Shown: in pieces, positions 28,984-39,212 of the stretch
Layout of the letters: the number at the start of each line of letters is the position of its first letter
Position numbering within the stretch: the stretch's first letter is position 1
Origin: Planotetraspora kaengkrachanensis
GTDB lineage: Bacteria > Actinomycetota > Actinomycetes > Streptosporangiales > Streptosporangiaceae
Direction: 5' to 3'
Assembly (NCBI RefSeq): GCF_016862895.1
Contig: NZ_BONV01000042.1
Coordinates: 55,530-119,529 of the forward strand
DNA: 64,000 nucleotides
Notes under the pieces: generated by a model
The model's database searches: none
What the model was told of the DNA's origin: nothing
The model's input: the letters and a program-made list of their open reading frames with translations, nothing else
Translations under genes and position numbers: made by a program

Positions 28984-29855
28984 CCGCGTCCTTTGTCGGC
29001 ATGTCCATCGCCGGCCGCCGTCCAGGCGGCGGCCACGCGCACGGCGTCGGCGTTGGCCGCGACGTGATGCACCCGGACGCACCAGGCACCGGCCTGGGCG
29101 GCCAGCGCGGTGACGGCGAGGGTCGCGTCGTCACTACGGCTGAACGGCCTGGGCGTGCCGTCGGCGTCCGGCAACAGGCGGCCGAGGAATCGTTTCCTGG
29201 ACGCGCCGATGATCAGAGGGTAACCCAGCTCGTCCAGTGTGCCGATGCCGGCGAGAAGAGCCCAGTTGTGCTCGGCCTGCTTGGAGAAACCCAGACCAGG
29301 ATCAAGGACGATCTGCTCCTCGCGGACCCCCTCGGCGAGCACCGAGTCGACCCGCTTGCGCAGCTCCTCGCCCACCTCGGTCACCACGTCGGCGTAGATG
29401 GCCCGGCTGTCCATGTCACGGCTGTGCCCGCGCCAGTGCATCACCACATACGGCACACCGGTCGCGGCCACCACACGCGGCATCACCGGGTCGGCCAGGC
29501 CACCGCTGACGTCGTTGACCAGCTTCGCCCCGGCCTCGACGGCCGCCTCGGCGACCTCCGCGCGCATGGTGTCGACGCTGACCGTCACGCCCTCCTCAGT
29601 GAGGGTGCGGATCACGGGCTCGACCCTGCGGAGCTCCTCCTCGAGCGAGACCCGGACGGCGCCGGGGCGGGTCGACTCTCCGCCCACGTCGACGATGTCG
29701 GCGCCCTCCTTGACGAGGTCGACGCCGTGCCTGATCGCGGTGTCCACGTCGAACCACTGGCCGCCGTCGGAGAACGAGTCAGGTGTCACATTGACCACGC
29801 CCATGACCAGGCAACGCCCGGGCGCGGGCAGGCCGCGCACGTGTCGTGTGGTCAT
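28980..29855 (-). CDS. folP: Dihydropteroate synthase
   Basis: DHPS joins hydroxymethyldihydropterin pyrophosphate and p-aminobenzoate; it is the sulfonamide target. 291 aa TIM barrel with MGVVNVTPDSFSDGGQW, DVGGESTRPGA, NDVSGGLADP, YVVMHWRGHS, LDPGLGFSKQAEHN and the C-terminal IIGASRKRFLG and VRVHHVAANADAV. It starts the folP-SnoaL-folB-folK run and ends in an ATGA overlap. A 154-bp gap separates it from folE upstream. Confidence 0.95.
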   Translation of the reverse strand: MTTRHVRGLPAPGRCLVMGVVNVTPDSFSDGGQWFDVDTAIRHGVDLVKEGADIVDVGGESTRPGAVRVSLEEELRRVEPVIRTLTEEGVTVSVDTMRAEVAEAAVEAGAKLVNDVSGGLADPVMPRVVAATGVPYVVMHWRGHSRDMDSRAIYADVVTEVGEELRKRVDSVLAEGVREEQIVLDPGLGFSKQAEHNWALLAGIGTLDELGYPLIIGASRKRFLGRLLPDADGTPRPFSRSDDATLAVTALAAQAGAWCVRVHHVAANADAVRVAAAWTAAGDGHADKGRG

Positions 29856-30009
29856 TCTCCCTCCTCGCCCGCGGCTCGTCGGCGAATGACCGTGGCCTCG
29901 GTGTCGGAAGGCCCACTCGCTTCGCTCGCAACCAAGCCTAGGTGCTGCCAGGTCGCGATCAGTCGCATGGGTGCGCCCACCGCCATAACGAATCGGGTCC
30001 CCGCCGCGG

Positions 30010-30594
30010 TCAGCCGCGGAGGATCAGCGACATCGCCTCGGCGCGCGTCGCCTCACTCGAGCGGAAGTCACCCCTGACGGCCGAGGTGATCGTCTTGGCT
30101 CCCGGCTTGCGGACGCCGCGCATCGTCATGCACATGTGCTCGGCCTCGATGACCACGATCGCCCCGCGAGGCTCGAGCACCCGCATCAGGGCGTCGGCGA
30201 TCTGCGACGTCATCCGCTCCTGGACCTGGGGGCGGCGGGCGTACACGTCCACCAGCCTGGCCAGCTTGGATAAGCCGGTGATCTGCCCCTTCTCGTTGGG
30301 CGTGTAGCCGATGTGCGCGACGCCGTGGAAGGGAAGGAGGTGGTGCTCGCAGGTGGACATGACCTCGATGTCCTTCACCAGCACCATCTCGTCGTGGTCG
30401 GCGTCGAACATCGTGGTCAGCGCGTCCTCCGGCGTCTGACCGAGACCGGCGAACTGTTCCGCGTAGGCACGGGCCACGCGGGCGGGGGTGTCCCGCAGTC
30501 CGTCCCGGTCAGGATCTTCGCCGATCGCAGAAAGGATCTCGCGAACGGCCTTCTCGATCCGGTCGTGGTCGAACTGCGGAACTGGTGGCACCAC
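30010..30594 (-). CDS. folE: GTP cyclohydrolase I
   Basis: Converts GTP to dihydroneopterin triphosphate, the entry to folate. About 194 aa with the zinc and catalytic motif [18 protein letters not shown] and the second signature [16 protein letters not shown] and [19 protein letters not shown] 30594 lies 2 bases after the ftsH stop (a second GTG follows at 30591), so ftsH and folE are cotranscribed; the open frame further upstream is inside ftsH and is not coding. Confidence 0.95.
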   Translation of the reverse strand: MVPPVPQFDHDRIEKAVREILSAIGEDPDRDGLRDTPARVARAYAEQFAGLGQTPEDALTTMFDADHDEMVLVKDIEVMSTCEHHLLPFHGVAHIGYTPNEKGQITGLSKLARLVDVYARRPQVQERMTSQIADALMRVLEPRGAIVVIEAEHMCMTMRGVRKPGAKTITSAVRGDFRSSEATRAEAMSLILRG

Positions 30595-30596
30595 TG

Positions 30597-32600
<2,004 letters not shown>

Positions 32601-32867
32601 CCGTTGCGGAACCCCGGCGGGCCCGTCCCTTCCTGACCAAGGCCTGGCCCCGGGAAGACCCGGGGTCGCGGCATCCCTTGCCGCTCCTTCTGACTACCCA
32701 CAGGTAACCTACTGGCTCCCCATGGATCTCCGAAGGTACACCGGGCCGCCTCAGGCGGTAACTGCCCGTGCGATTCCGGCTTGCCCTTCCAACGTACGTC
32801 AGCCGTTCCCGTGTTCCCCTACCTGGGAGCGAATAACGCCGGACTGGAAGGGCACTTCGCTTAGGGC

Positions 32868-33425
32868 TTACTCCCCGCCGTAGACATGAGGAGCGAGCGT
32901 CCCGATGAAGGGCAAGTTACGGTATCGCTCGTCATAATCGAGGCCGAACCCGATCACGAACTCGTTCGGGATGTCAAAGCCGACGTATCGCACCTCGATG
33001 GGCACCTTTACCGCGTCCGGTTTGCGGAGAAGAGTGCAGATTTCAACCGATGCCGGGTTCCGCGACTTCAAGTTGTTCATGAGCCACGACAACGTAAGCC
33101 CGGAGTCGATGATGTCCTCCACGACCAGCACGTGCCGCCCGGCGATGTCGGTGTCGAGGTCCTTGAGCACCCGCACCACGCCGGACGACTTGGTGCCCGC
33201 TCCATAGGACGAAACGGCCATCCAGTCCATGTGCACCGGCACGTGTAAGGCCCGGGCAAGGTCGGCCATGACCATGACGGCGCCCTTGAGCACGCCGACT
33301 ATCAGCAGGTCCTTCCCGGCATAGTCTGCGTCGATCTTCCCCGCCAGCTCCTTGATCTTGGCTTGGAGATCTTCTTCTGGAATCAGGACACTCGAGAGGT
33401 CCTGGCCCATGTCGGCTGCGTCCAC
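32868..33425 (-). CDS. hpt: Hypoxanthine phosphoribosyltransferase
   Basis: Purine salvage enzyme converting hypoxanthine/guanine and PRPP to IMP/GMP. 185 aa with the PRPP loop [17 protein letters not shown], the early [16 protein letters not shown] motif and the base-contact segment [28 protein letters not shown] 33425 has AAGGA nine bases upstream; an in-frame ATG five codons on is an alternative. It follows tilS after 12 bases. Confidence 0.95.
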   Translation of the reverse strand: MDAADMGQDLSSVLIPEEDLQAKIKELAGKIDADYAGKDLLIVGVLKGAVMVMADLARALHVPVHMDWMAVSSYGAGTKSSGVVRVLKDLDTDIAGRHVLVVEDIIDSGLTLSWLMNNLKSRNPASVEICTLLRKPDAVKVPIEVRYVGFDIPNEFVIGFGLDYDERYRNLPFIGTLAPHVYGGE

Positions 33426-33437
33426 CAGGGGTTTTCC

Positions 33438-34418
33438 TTACGAGAGGTTGTCTATGGCGAATATCAGCGTCCCATAGCGCCGGGCGGCGCCCACCCCCCC
33501 GGGTAGGTGAACGGCCTTCTGGCCTCGCCATTCGGTGACCAGGCGCTCCACCTCCTCGATGTGGACCGCGCCCAGGCCTGAGGCGGACGCGCCGGCCGAC
33601 ACCGCCGCCCGCCGGATCACCCGCCGCCGCACCGCCGCCGGCACCTCCTCCAGCGCGGACACCTTCAGACTCCCGTCGGGACCGGCCGACGCCTCGTAGA
33701 CCGCGTCGGCCCACGCGTCGAGGGCGTCCGCGTCGTCCCGGCACAGCCGTGCCGTACGGGCGAGGGCCTCGGCCACTCCGGGACCCAGCGCCGTCTCGAG
33801 CACCGGGAGCACGTCGTGCCGCACCCTGACCCTGGTGTAGGCGGGGTCGACGTTGTGCGGGTCGTCCCACGGCCGCAGACCCAGGGCGGCACAGGCCTCC
33901 CGAGTCCTCGTACGGCTCAGGCCCAGCAGCGGCCGGCGATAGATGCCGGCGACCTCGGGCATCCCGGACAGGGATCGGCTGCCGCTGCCCCGCGCGAGCC
34001 GCAGAAGCACGGTCTCGGCCTGATCGTTCATCGTGTGGCCCAGGAGCACGGTCGCGGCGCCGAGCCGGTGCGCGGCCTCCGCGAGAGCCTCATAACGGGC
34101 GTCCCTGGCCGCCGCCTCGGGCCCCCCGGCCCTGCCCACGGTGACCGTCAGCGCCTCGGCGGGCTCGAGGTCCAGCGAGGGCGCGAGCCGTACGACATCG
34201 AGGGCGCGGGCGGCCGAACCGTCCTGGAGGCCGTGGTCGACGGTCACGAGCCCGGCCTTGAGGCCCATCCGCGGCGCGGTGAACCCCAGCGCCGCCGCGA
34301 GGGCGAGCGAATCCGCGCCGCCGCTGCAGGCGACCAGCACCAGTTCGCCGGGCGCAAGGTCCCCGAGCGACAGCCGTACGGCACGGCGGACGTCGGCGAC
34401 GGCGGGATGTGGGCCCAT
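33438..34418 (-). CDS. tilS: tRNA(Ile)-lysidine synthetase
   Basis: TilS adds lysine to C34 of the AUA-reading tRNA-Ile. 326 aa with the PP-loop [50 protein letters not shown] (shown to the motif level) and [15 protein letters not shown]. Only a short C-terminal region follows the catalytic domain, as usual in actinobacteria. Start ATG 34418; its upstream region is repeat cluster 3, whose last unit ends only about 20 bp before the start codon. Confidence 0.93.
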   Translation of the reverse strand: MGPHPAVADVRRAVRLSLGDLAPGELVLVACSGGADSLALAAALGFTAPRMGLKAGLVTVDHGLQDGSAARALDVVRLAPSLDLEPAEALTVTVGRAGGPEAAARDARYEALAEAAHRLGAATVLLGHTMNDQAETVLLRLARGSGSRSLSGMPEVAGIYRRPLLGLSRTRTREACAALGLRPWDDPHNVDPAYTRVRVRHDVLPVLETALGPGVAEALARTARLCRDDADALDAWADAVYEASAGPDGSLKVSALEEVPAAVRRRVIRRAAVSAGASASGLGAVHIEEVERLVTEWRGQKAVHLPGGVGAARRYGTLIFAIDNLS

Positions 34419-34437
34419 AGGCCCATTGTGTCCACTC

Positions 34438-34620
34438 GTGCATGATCACGGAACGCGTCCACGCAGGTGGACCCGCTTGATCACGAATCTGCGCATGATC
34501 ACGAGCGGGGTCGGCGCAGGTCACCTCGCCTGATCGCGAACTTATGCATGATCACACCCACAGGGCTGCCTGATCACACCCCAGGGTGCATGATCACACC
34601 CCGAGGTGCATGATCATGCC
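34438..34620. repeat. 53-bp two-box repeat, cluster 3 (inverted copies, degenerate end)
   Basis: GTGCATGATCAC-type copies start at 34438, 34491 and 34544 (steps of 53), then at 34586 and 34606 (steps of 42 and 20), with a weak TGATCAC in between at 34571. Read on the minus strand, the two full units carry GACCTG and CACCTG at unit positions 34-39, as in clusters 1 and 2. The three short units nearest the protease gene keep only box A with a GGGGT or GGGT end. The cluster fills the gap between the DUF2342 protease stop (34632) and the tilS start (34418). Confidence 0.88.
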
Positions 34621-34631
34621 CAAAGGGGAGG

Positions 34632-35711
34632 TCAGGCAGGGCCGGGTTCTACGGCGCGGGTGCCGAGCACCCGGTTCATCCACGCCCGGGGGTCGGCGAT
34701 CTCGTCCCGGTCCGGGAGGGTCTCCGGGGACGTCCAGACCTTGTTGAACCCGGCCATTCCCGCCTCGTCGACGACGGTGCGGACGAACCGGGAGCCCTCG
34801 GCGTACTGCTTCATCTTGAGCTCGATGCCCAGGAAGCGCCTGATGAGCTGGTCGATCCGGGATCCGCCCTCCCTGCGGCGCTGGAACTTGGCCCGGATGT
34901 CGGCGACCGACGGCACGACGGACGGCCCCACGGCGTCCATGACGTAGTCCCCGTGCCCCTCGACCAGGGTCATCACGGCCGTCACCCGGTCGAGCACGGC
35001 CTTCTGCTCAGGGGTCTGGATGGCCTCGATCAGGTTGCCCTCGCCCCCCTTGAACGCGTCGGCCACCGCGTCGGAGGCCGCGCGCAGCCGCTCCAGCAGG
35101 GTCATGAGGTCCATGTCGGACGCGAGGAGGAACTCGGTCATCTGGCCCCGGACGTACTCCCGCAACCAGGGGACGCCGGTGAACTGGACGCGGTGCGTCT
35201 CCTCGTGCAGGCAGACCCACAGGCGGAAGTCCCGGGGGGAGACCCCGAGTTCGCGCTCGGCGTGGACGATGTTGGGCGCGACCAGGGTCAGGCGGCCGGT
35301 CGGCGCGTTGCCCGACGGGTCCGGCGGCAGGAACAGCTCGTACTGCCCGAGAACGCGGGACGCCAGGAACGCCAGGACCGCGCCCACCTCGACACCGGTG
35401 ATCCGCGAGCCGACCGCGCTGACGATCGGCGGCATGCTCGACATCTTGTCGGTCAGCGGCTCGAGGACCACGCGGAACCCGTCGACGTTGGCCCGGATCC
35501 AGCCCGGCCGGTCGACGACGGTGGCCTCCTCCGGCGGGGCGGAGTCGATCCCGGTGAACTCACGCACGTGCCCTTCGGCTTCGCGCGAGAGCGTCCTCAG
35601 ATCGGCGACGGCCTGCCTGGCCTCCTCTCGGGTCACCTGCGGGCCGGGGCGCACCAGGCGCACACCGGTCGCTACGGCCAGATCCCAGTCGATCACCTGC
35701 ATACCCACCAC
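34632..35711 (-). CDS. DUF2342 zinc-dependent metalloprotease-like protein
   Basis: About 359 aa. The family, sometimes named coenzyme F420 biosynthesis-associated, is a zincin: the motif HEETHRVQF (HExxH) is in WVCLHEETHRVQFTGVPWL, and the third ligand is likely the Glu in LVEGHGDYVMDAVG. Flanking genes (dacB upstream, tilS downstream) are the conserved actinobacterial context. No F420 gene is adjacent, so the family label should not be taken as function. GTG 35711 lies eight bases after GAGGAG; ATG 35702, nine bases on, begins the conserved MQVIDWDLAVATG. Confidence 0.85.
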   Translation of the reverse strand: MVGMQVIDWDLAVATGVRLVRPGPQVTREEARQAVADLRTLSREAEGHVREFTGIDSAPPEEATVVDRPGWIRANVDGFRVVLEPLTDKMSSMPPIVSAVGSRITGVEVGAVLAFLASRVLGQYELFLPPDPSGNAPTGRLTLVAPNIVHAERELGVSPRDFRLWVCLHEETHRVQFTGVPWLREYVRGQMTEFLLASDMDLMTLLERLRAASDAVADAFKGGEGNLIEAIQTPEQKAVLDRVTAVMTLVEGHGDYVMDAVGPSVVPSVADIRAKFQRRREGGSRIDQLIRRFLGIELKMKQYAEGSRFVRTVVDEAGMAGFNKVWTSPETLPDRDEIADPRAWMNRVLGTRAVEPGPA

Positions 35712-35778
35712 CGTACGTTCTCCTCGTTCCCGCCGCGCGAGGAGCACCTCGGACGGCGGGTGGGATGAACAGGCACCA

Positions 35779-37173
35779 TCAGCTCTGCGCGACGATCGTG
35801 GCCATTTTGTCCAGGGCTGCGACGGCCGCACCGGGGTCGGTCACCTTGTCGGCCATGAACGCGAAGGACACCAGTCGTCCACCGGCGGTGTAGGTGATGC
35901 CTGCGAGCGTGTTCACGCCGGTGAGCGTGCCCGTCTTCGCGCGGACCAATCCGGCGCCGGGCCTGGAGTCGCTCCTGCCGTACCGGTTGTCCAGGGTGCC
36001 GGTGAAGCCCGCGACGGGCAGTCCGCTGATCAGGGAGTGCAAGTCGGGGTTCGACGGGGAGGCCGCCGCGGCGATCAGGCTCGCGAGCGCGGCCGGTGTG
36101 ATGCGGTTCCTGGTGGACAGGCCGCTGCCGTCGTGCACCTCGATCCCCTTGTCCACGTTGAGGCGCCGCAGAACCTGGTGGACCGCCTTGGCCTCTCCCA
36201 CGAACGTGTGCGGCTGCCCCTCCTTGATGGCGACCTGGCGGGAGAGGGCCTCCGCGAGGTCGTTGTCGCTCTCGGTCAGCATCTTCTCGACCAGCGCGTA
36301 GATGGGCGCGGACTCGACCCTGGCCAGTTCCGTGGCGCCGGCCGGCGCCTTGGCCGCGGTGATCTGTGCGTCGACCTCGATGCCGTTCTTCCTGAGCTGG
36401 GCGGCGAAGGCCTGGGCGGCGGCGAGCGGCGGATCTGAGACCCGCGGCCCGGCGAGCGACCGCCCCTCGTCGATGGTCAGCGCCGCGACCGGAGCCACGG
36501 TGCCCTCCGGCACGTAGTTCGGCTTCCACCCCGGACCGGTCATCGGCCCGGCGAACAGCGACGCGTCGTACGACAGCTCGACCGAGGTGATCTTCGCGGC
36601 CTTGAGCGCCTTGGCCGTACGGGACGCGAGCTGGTTGAGCGAGGCGGGCTTGGGGTAGGGGTCCCCCTTCGATTTCTTCATGTCCGCCGCCGTCCTGGGC
36701 CCGGCCAGGGTGGGGTCCCCTCCGCCGACGAGCGTGATCGAGTTCGCGGACTTGCCCATGACCACGGTGGTGGCCAGCCGTGCGTCGGCGCCGACGGAGG
36801 CGAGCACGGCGGTGGCGGTGACCACCTTGGTCGTCGAGGCGGGTGTGACCGGGGTCGTCGCGCGGCCGTCGAAGAGCATCGCGCCGGTCTTCGCGTCGAG
36901 CACGACGCCGCCGACGTTCTTCCCGAGTCCCGGGTCACCCAGCGCTTCGGCGAGGGTGGAGCTCAAAGTACCCTTGGCGGGGAGCGCCCCGTCCCCCGCC
37001 GCGGCCAGCACCGGACCCGCGGTGACGAGAGGGGTCGGGGTCGGTTTCGGGGACGCGATGGATACCGGACCCTCGGCGGTGTCATGGGTGAGCAGGTAGC
37101 TGCCCGCGACGACGACGAAGATCTGCAGCAGGGCGAGTGTGGCCAGCGCCACCCATCGCTCACGTCGCACCAC
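35779..37173 (-). CDS. dacB: D-alanyl-D-alanine carboxypeptidase/endopeptidase (PBP4, family S13)
   Basis: Low-molecular-mass penicillin-binding protein trimming peptidoglycan. 464 aa: N-terminal anchor (ALATLALLQIFVVVAGSYLL), a Pro/Thr linker, then the penicillin-binding domain with SxxK in TPASTTKVV, SxN in TESDNDLAEAL and KTG in VRAKTGTLTG. The inserted domain between SxxK and SxN is typical of S13. Start GTG/ATG at 37173; divergent from ppa with 86 bp between starts. Confidence 0.93.
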   Translation of the reverse strand: MVRRERWVALATLALLQIFVVVAGSYLLTHDTAEGPVSIASPKPTPTPLVTAGPVLAAAGDGALPAKGTLSSTLAEALGDPGLGKNVGGVVLDAKTGAMLFDGRATTPVTPASTTKVVTATAVLASVGADARLATTVVMGKSANSITLVGGGDPTLAGPRTAADMKKSKGDPYPKPASLNQLASRTAKALKAAKITSVELSYDASLFAGPMTGPGWKPNYVPEGTVAPVAALTIDEGRSLAGPRVSDPPLAAAQAFAAQLRKNGIEVDAQITAAKAPAGATELARVESAPIYALVEKMLTESDNDLAEALSRQVAIKEGQPHTFVGEAKAVHQVLRRLNVDKGIEVHDGSGLSTRNRITPAALASLIAAAASPSNPDLHSLISGLPVAGFTGTLDNRYGRSDSRPGAGLVRAKTGTLTGVNTLAGITYTAGGRLVSFAFMADKVTDPGAAVAALDKMATIVAQS

Positions 37174-37259
37174 GAGACCTCAATTCGCCCCAGCCATAAA
37201 ACGCATACGAGACATTAACGCCAGCCCGGGATTCCGGGGGCGCGAGCGGAGGAACCGCA

Positions 37260-37784
37260 GTGGAGTTCGACGTTGTCGTGGAGATTCCCAAGGGGCAACG
37301 GAACAAATACGAGGTCGACCACAAGACCGGCCGTATCCGCCTTGACCGCATGCTCTTCACGTCGACTCAGTACCCCGCCGACTACGGGTTCATCGAGAAC
37401 ACGCTGGGTGAGGATGGTGACCCGCTCGACGCCCTGGTGCTTCTCCAGGAGCCGACCTTCCCCGGGTGCCTGATCAAGTGCCGCGCGGTCGGCATGTTCC
37501 GGATGACGGACGAGAAGGGCGGAGACGACAAGGTTCTCTGCGTCCCCGCCACGGACCCCCGCATGGAGCATATCCGCGACATCCACCACGTCGCGGAGTT
37601 CGACCGGCTGGAGATCCAGCACTTCTTCGAGGTCTACAAGGACCTGGAGCCCGGCAAGTCGGTCGAGGGCGCGAACTGGGTGGGCCGCACCGAGGCGGAG
37701 GCCGAGATCGTGGCCTCGGCCAAGCGGGCCCTCGCGGAAGAGCACCACCACGAGGAGCAGCAGGACCCGGGTTCGGAGCACTGA
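37260..37784 (+). CDS. ppa: Inorganic pyrophosphatase, family I
   Basis: Soluble Mg-dependent pyrophosphatase, 174 aa. Active-site features: [29 protein letters not shown], the Asp cluster [10 protein letters not shown] and [11 protein letters not shown]. The His pair near [10 protein letters not shown] resembles the mycobacterial-type enzyme. Start GTG 37260, the usual [19 protein letters not shown] (37810) and GCGGCGT (37839) after its stop may form a weak hairpin. Confidence 0.96.
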   Translation: MEFDVVVEIPKGQRNKYEVDHKTGRIRLDRMLFTSTQYPADYGFIENTLGEDGDPLDALVLLQEPTFPGCLIKCRAVGMFRMTDEKGGDDKVLCVPATDPRMEHIRDIHHVAEFDRLEIQHFFEVYKDLEPGKSVEGANWVGRTEAEAEIVASAKRALAEEHHHEEQQDPGSEH

Positions 37785-37844
37785 ACCGCTCACCGGACAC
37801 CGGAGCGCCACGCCGCCCGAAGTCGTGATCTCGGTCGCGCGGCG

Positions 37845-38999
37845 TCATCTCGGCCGGGTCGCCCCCACAAGGTCACGACGCCAGATGCTCGAGATGCGGA
37901 CCACGTCCCCCGTCTGGGGGGCGTGGACCATCAGCCCGCGACCGATGTAGATCCCGACGTGGTGAATCGTGCCCGGATAGCTGCTCAGGCGGCCGTAGAA
38001 CACGAGGTCGCCGCTGCGCAGACTCCTGATCGGCACATGCGGTCCGGAACTCCACTGCGTTCCCGTCCAGTGGTCGAGCGAGATGCCCGCCCGCTGCCAG
38101 GCCCGCATGGTCAGGCCGGAGCAGTCGAAGCTCGACGGCCCGTCGGCCGCCCAGACGTACGGCTTGCCGAGTTGCTTGAGCGCCCAGTGCGCCGCGCGAC
38201 CGCCTCTGCCCGAGGCCAGCGATCCCGCCCAGCCCGGTATGGTCAGGCCGGCGCGCAGCCCCATCTGCGAACGCTGCGCCTGGGCACGTGCGCTGCGCAG
38301 ACGCTCGACCCGCGACCTGGCGGCGTCGAGCCGTCTCGCGATCGCGATCTTCTGCTCTCTGATCTTCTCGGTCTCCTGGACCTGCTGGTCGACGGACACG
38401 CGGGCGGCGTCCTTCGCCACCCGCACCTCCTCGGCCGTGTTCTTCCGCGCCTCATATGCCTCGGCGGCCTGGCTGCGCAGGATCCCGAAGACCTCCTGGG
38501 CGTCGCGCAGTTGCTGCAGCGTCGCGGCGCGCTCGCTGCCGAGGTGGCTGAGCACACTGGCCCGCTGCAAGTAGGCGCTGAAACCGCCGGAGGCGGACAA
38601 CATCGCGGTGGCTGGCTGAAAGGCGACCAGGTCTCTGTAGGAGCGCGCGGCGTCCGCCGCCGCGGCGGAGCGGGCTTGCTGATATTGGCCCGCGGCCTGC
38701 TGAAGCCGACCGGTCGCCTGCTCGTACCGGGTCCGCGCCTGGTCGAGCCGGACGAGTTCACCGTTGTACGCCTCGACGAGACGCTCCGCGTCCGCCGCGA
38801 GACCATCCTGCCGGGCCTGCGCCGCGGCCAGGTCGTCCTCGGCCTTACCCAGCTGATGTGCTCGGTCCTGAGCCTGCTGCCGGGCCTCGGCGACATCATG
38901 CGCCGAGGGTCTCGGATCCGCCGCGGCCGGACAGCCAAGGGTCAGGACGAGTCCTGAACCCAAGCCTGCGACCAGGCCCGACGCTCTGAGGAGTGGCAT
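37845..38999 (-). CDS. NlpC/P60 family peptidoglycan endopeptidase
   Basis: 384 aa, secreted or lipid-anchored (signal GLVAGLGSGLVLTLGCPAAA, where the Cys could be a lipobox). A long coiled coil (about residues 35-245) leads to the NlpC/P60 domain: catalytic Cys in SSFDCSGLTMRAW, His in TIHHVGIYIGRG and MVHAPQTGD. The overall layout is like the gene at 12.9 kb but with low identity; here no riboswitch is seen. It lies downstream of the sigma-like gene on the same strand, 213 bp away. Confidence 0.9.
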   Translation of the reverse strand: MPLLRASGLVAGLGSGLVLTLGCPAAADPRPSAHDVAEARQQAQDRAHQLGKAEDDLAAAQARQDGLAADAERLVEAYNGELVRLDQARTRYEQATGRLQQAAGQYQQARSAAAADAARSYRDLVAFQPATAMLSASGGFSAYLQRASVLSHLGSERAATLQQLRDAQEVFGILRSQAAEAYEARKNTAEEVRVAKDAARVSVDQQVQETEKIREQKIAIARRLDAARSRVERLRSARAQAQRSQMGLRAGLTIPGWAGSLASGRGGRAAHWALKQLGKPYVWAADGPSSFDCSGLTMRAWQRAGISLDHWTGTQWSSGPHVPIRSLRSGDLVFYGRLSSYPGTIHHVGIYIGRGLMVHAPQTGDVVRISSIWRRDLVGATRPR

Positions 39000-39212
39000 G
39001 CTACCCCTTCCCTAATTCCACACACCTCAGTTCCCACCCGTTACTCTCCGTACACATCTAAGACACGGAAAGTAATTTGGATATGGGGTAGATCGCCCGG
39101 CATGTGGCGTAAAGGGGTCGGCCGTCGCCCCGGGGAAGCGGGCCCGGTCGAACCGGCCGTCAAGTGGACAAACTGGCTCTTCGGAGCCCCCGACGGCCGG
39201 CCATGGTGTCTG

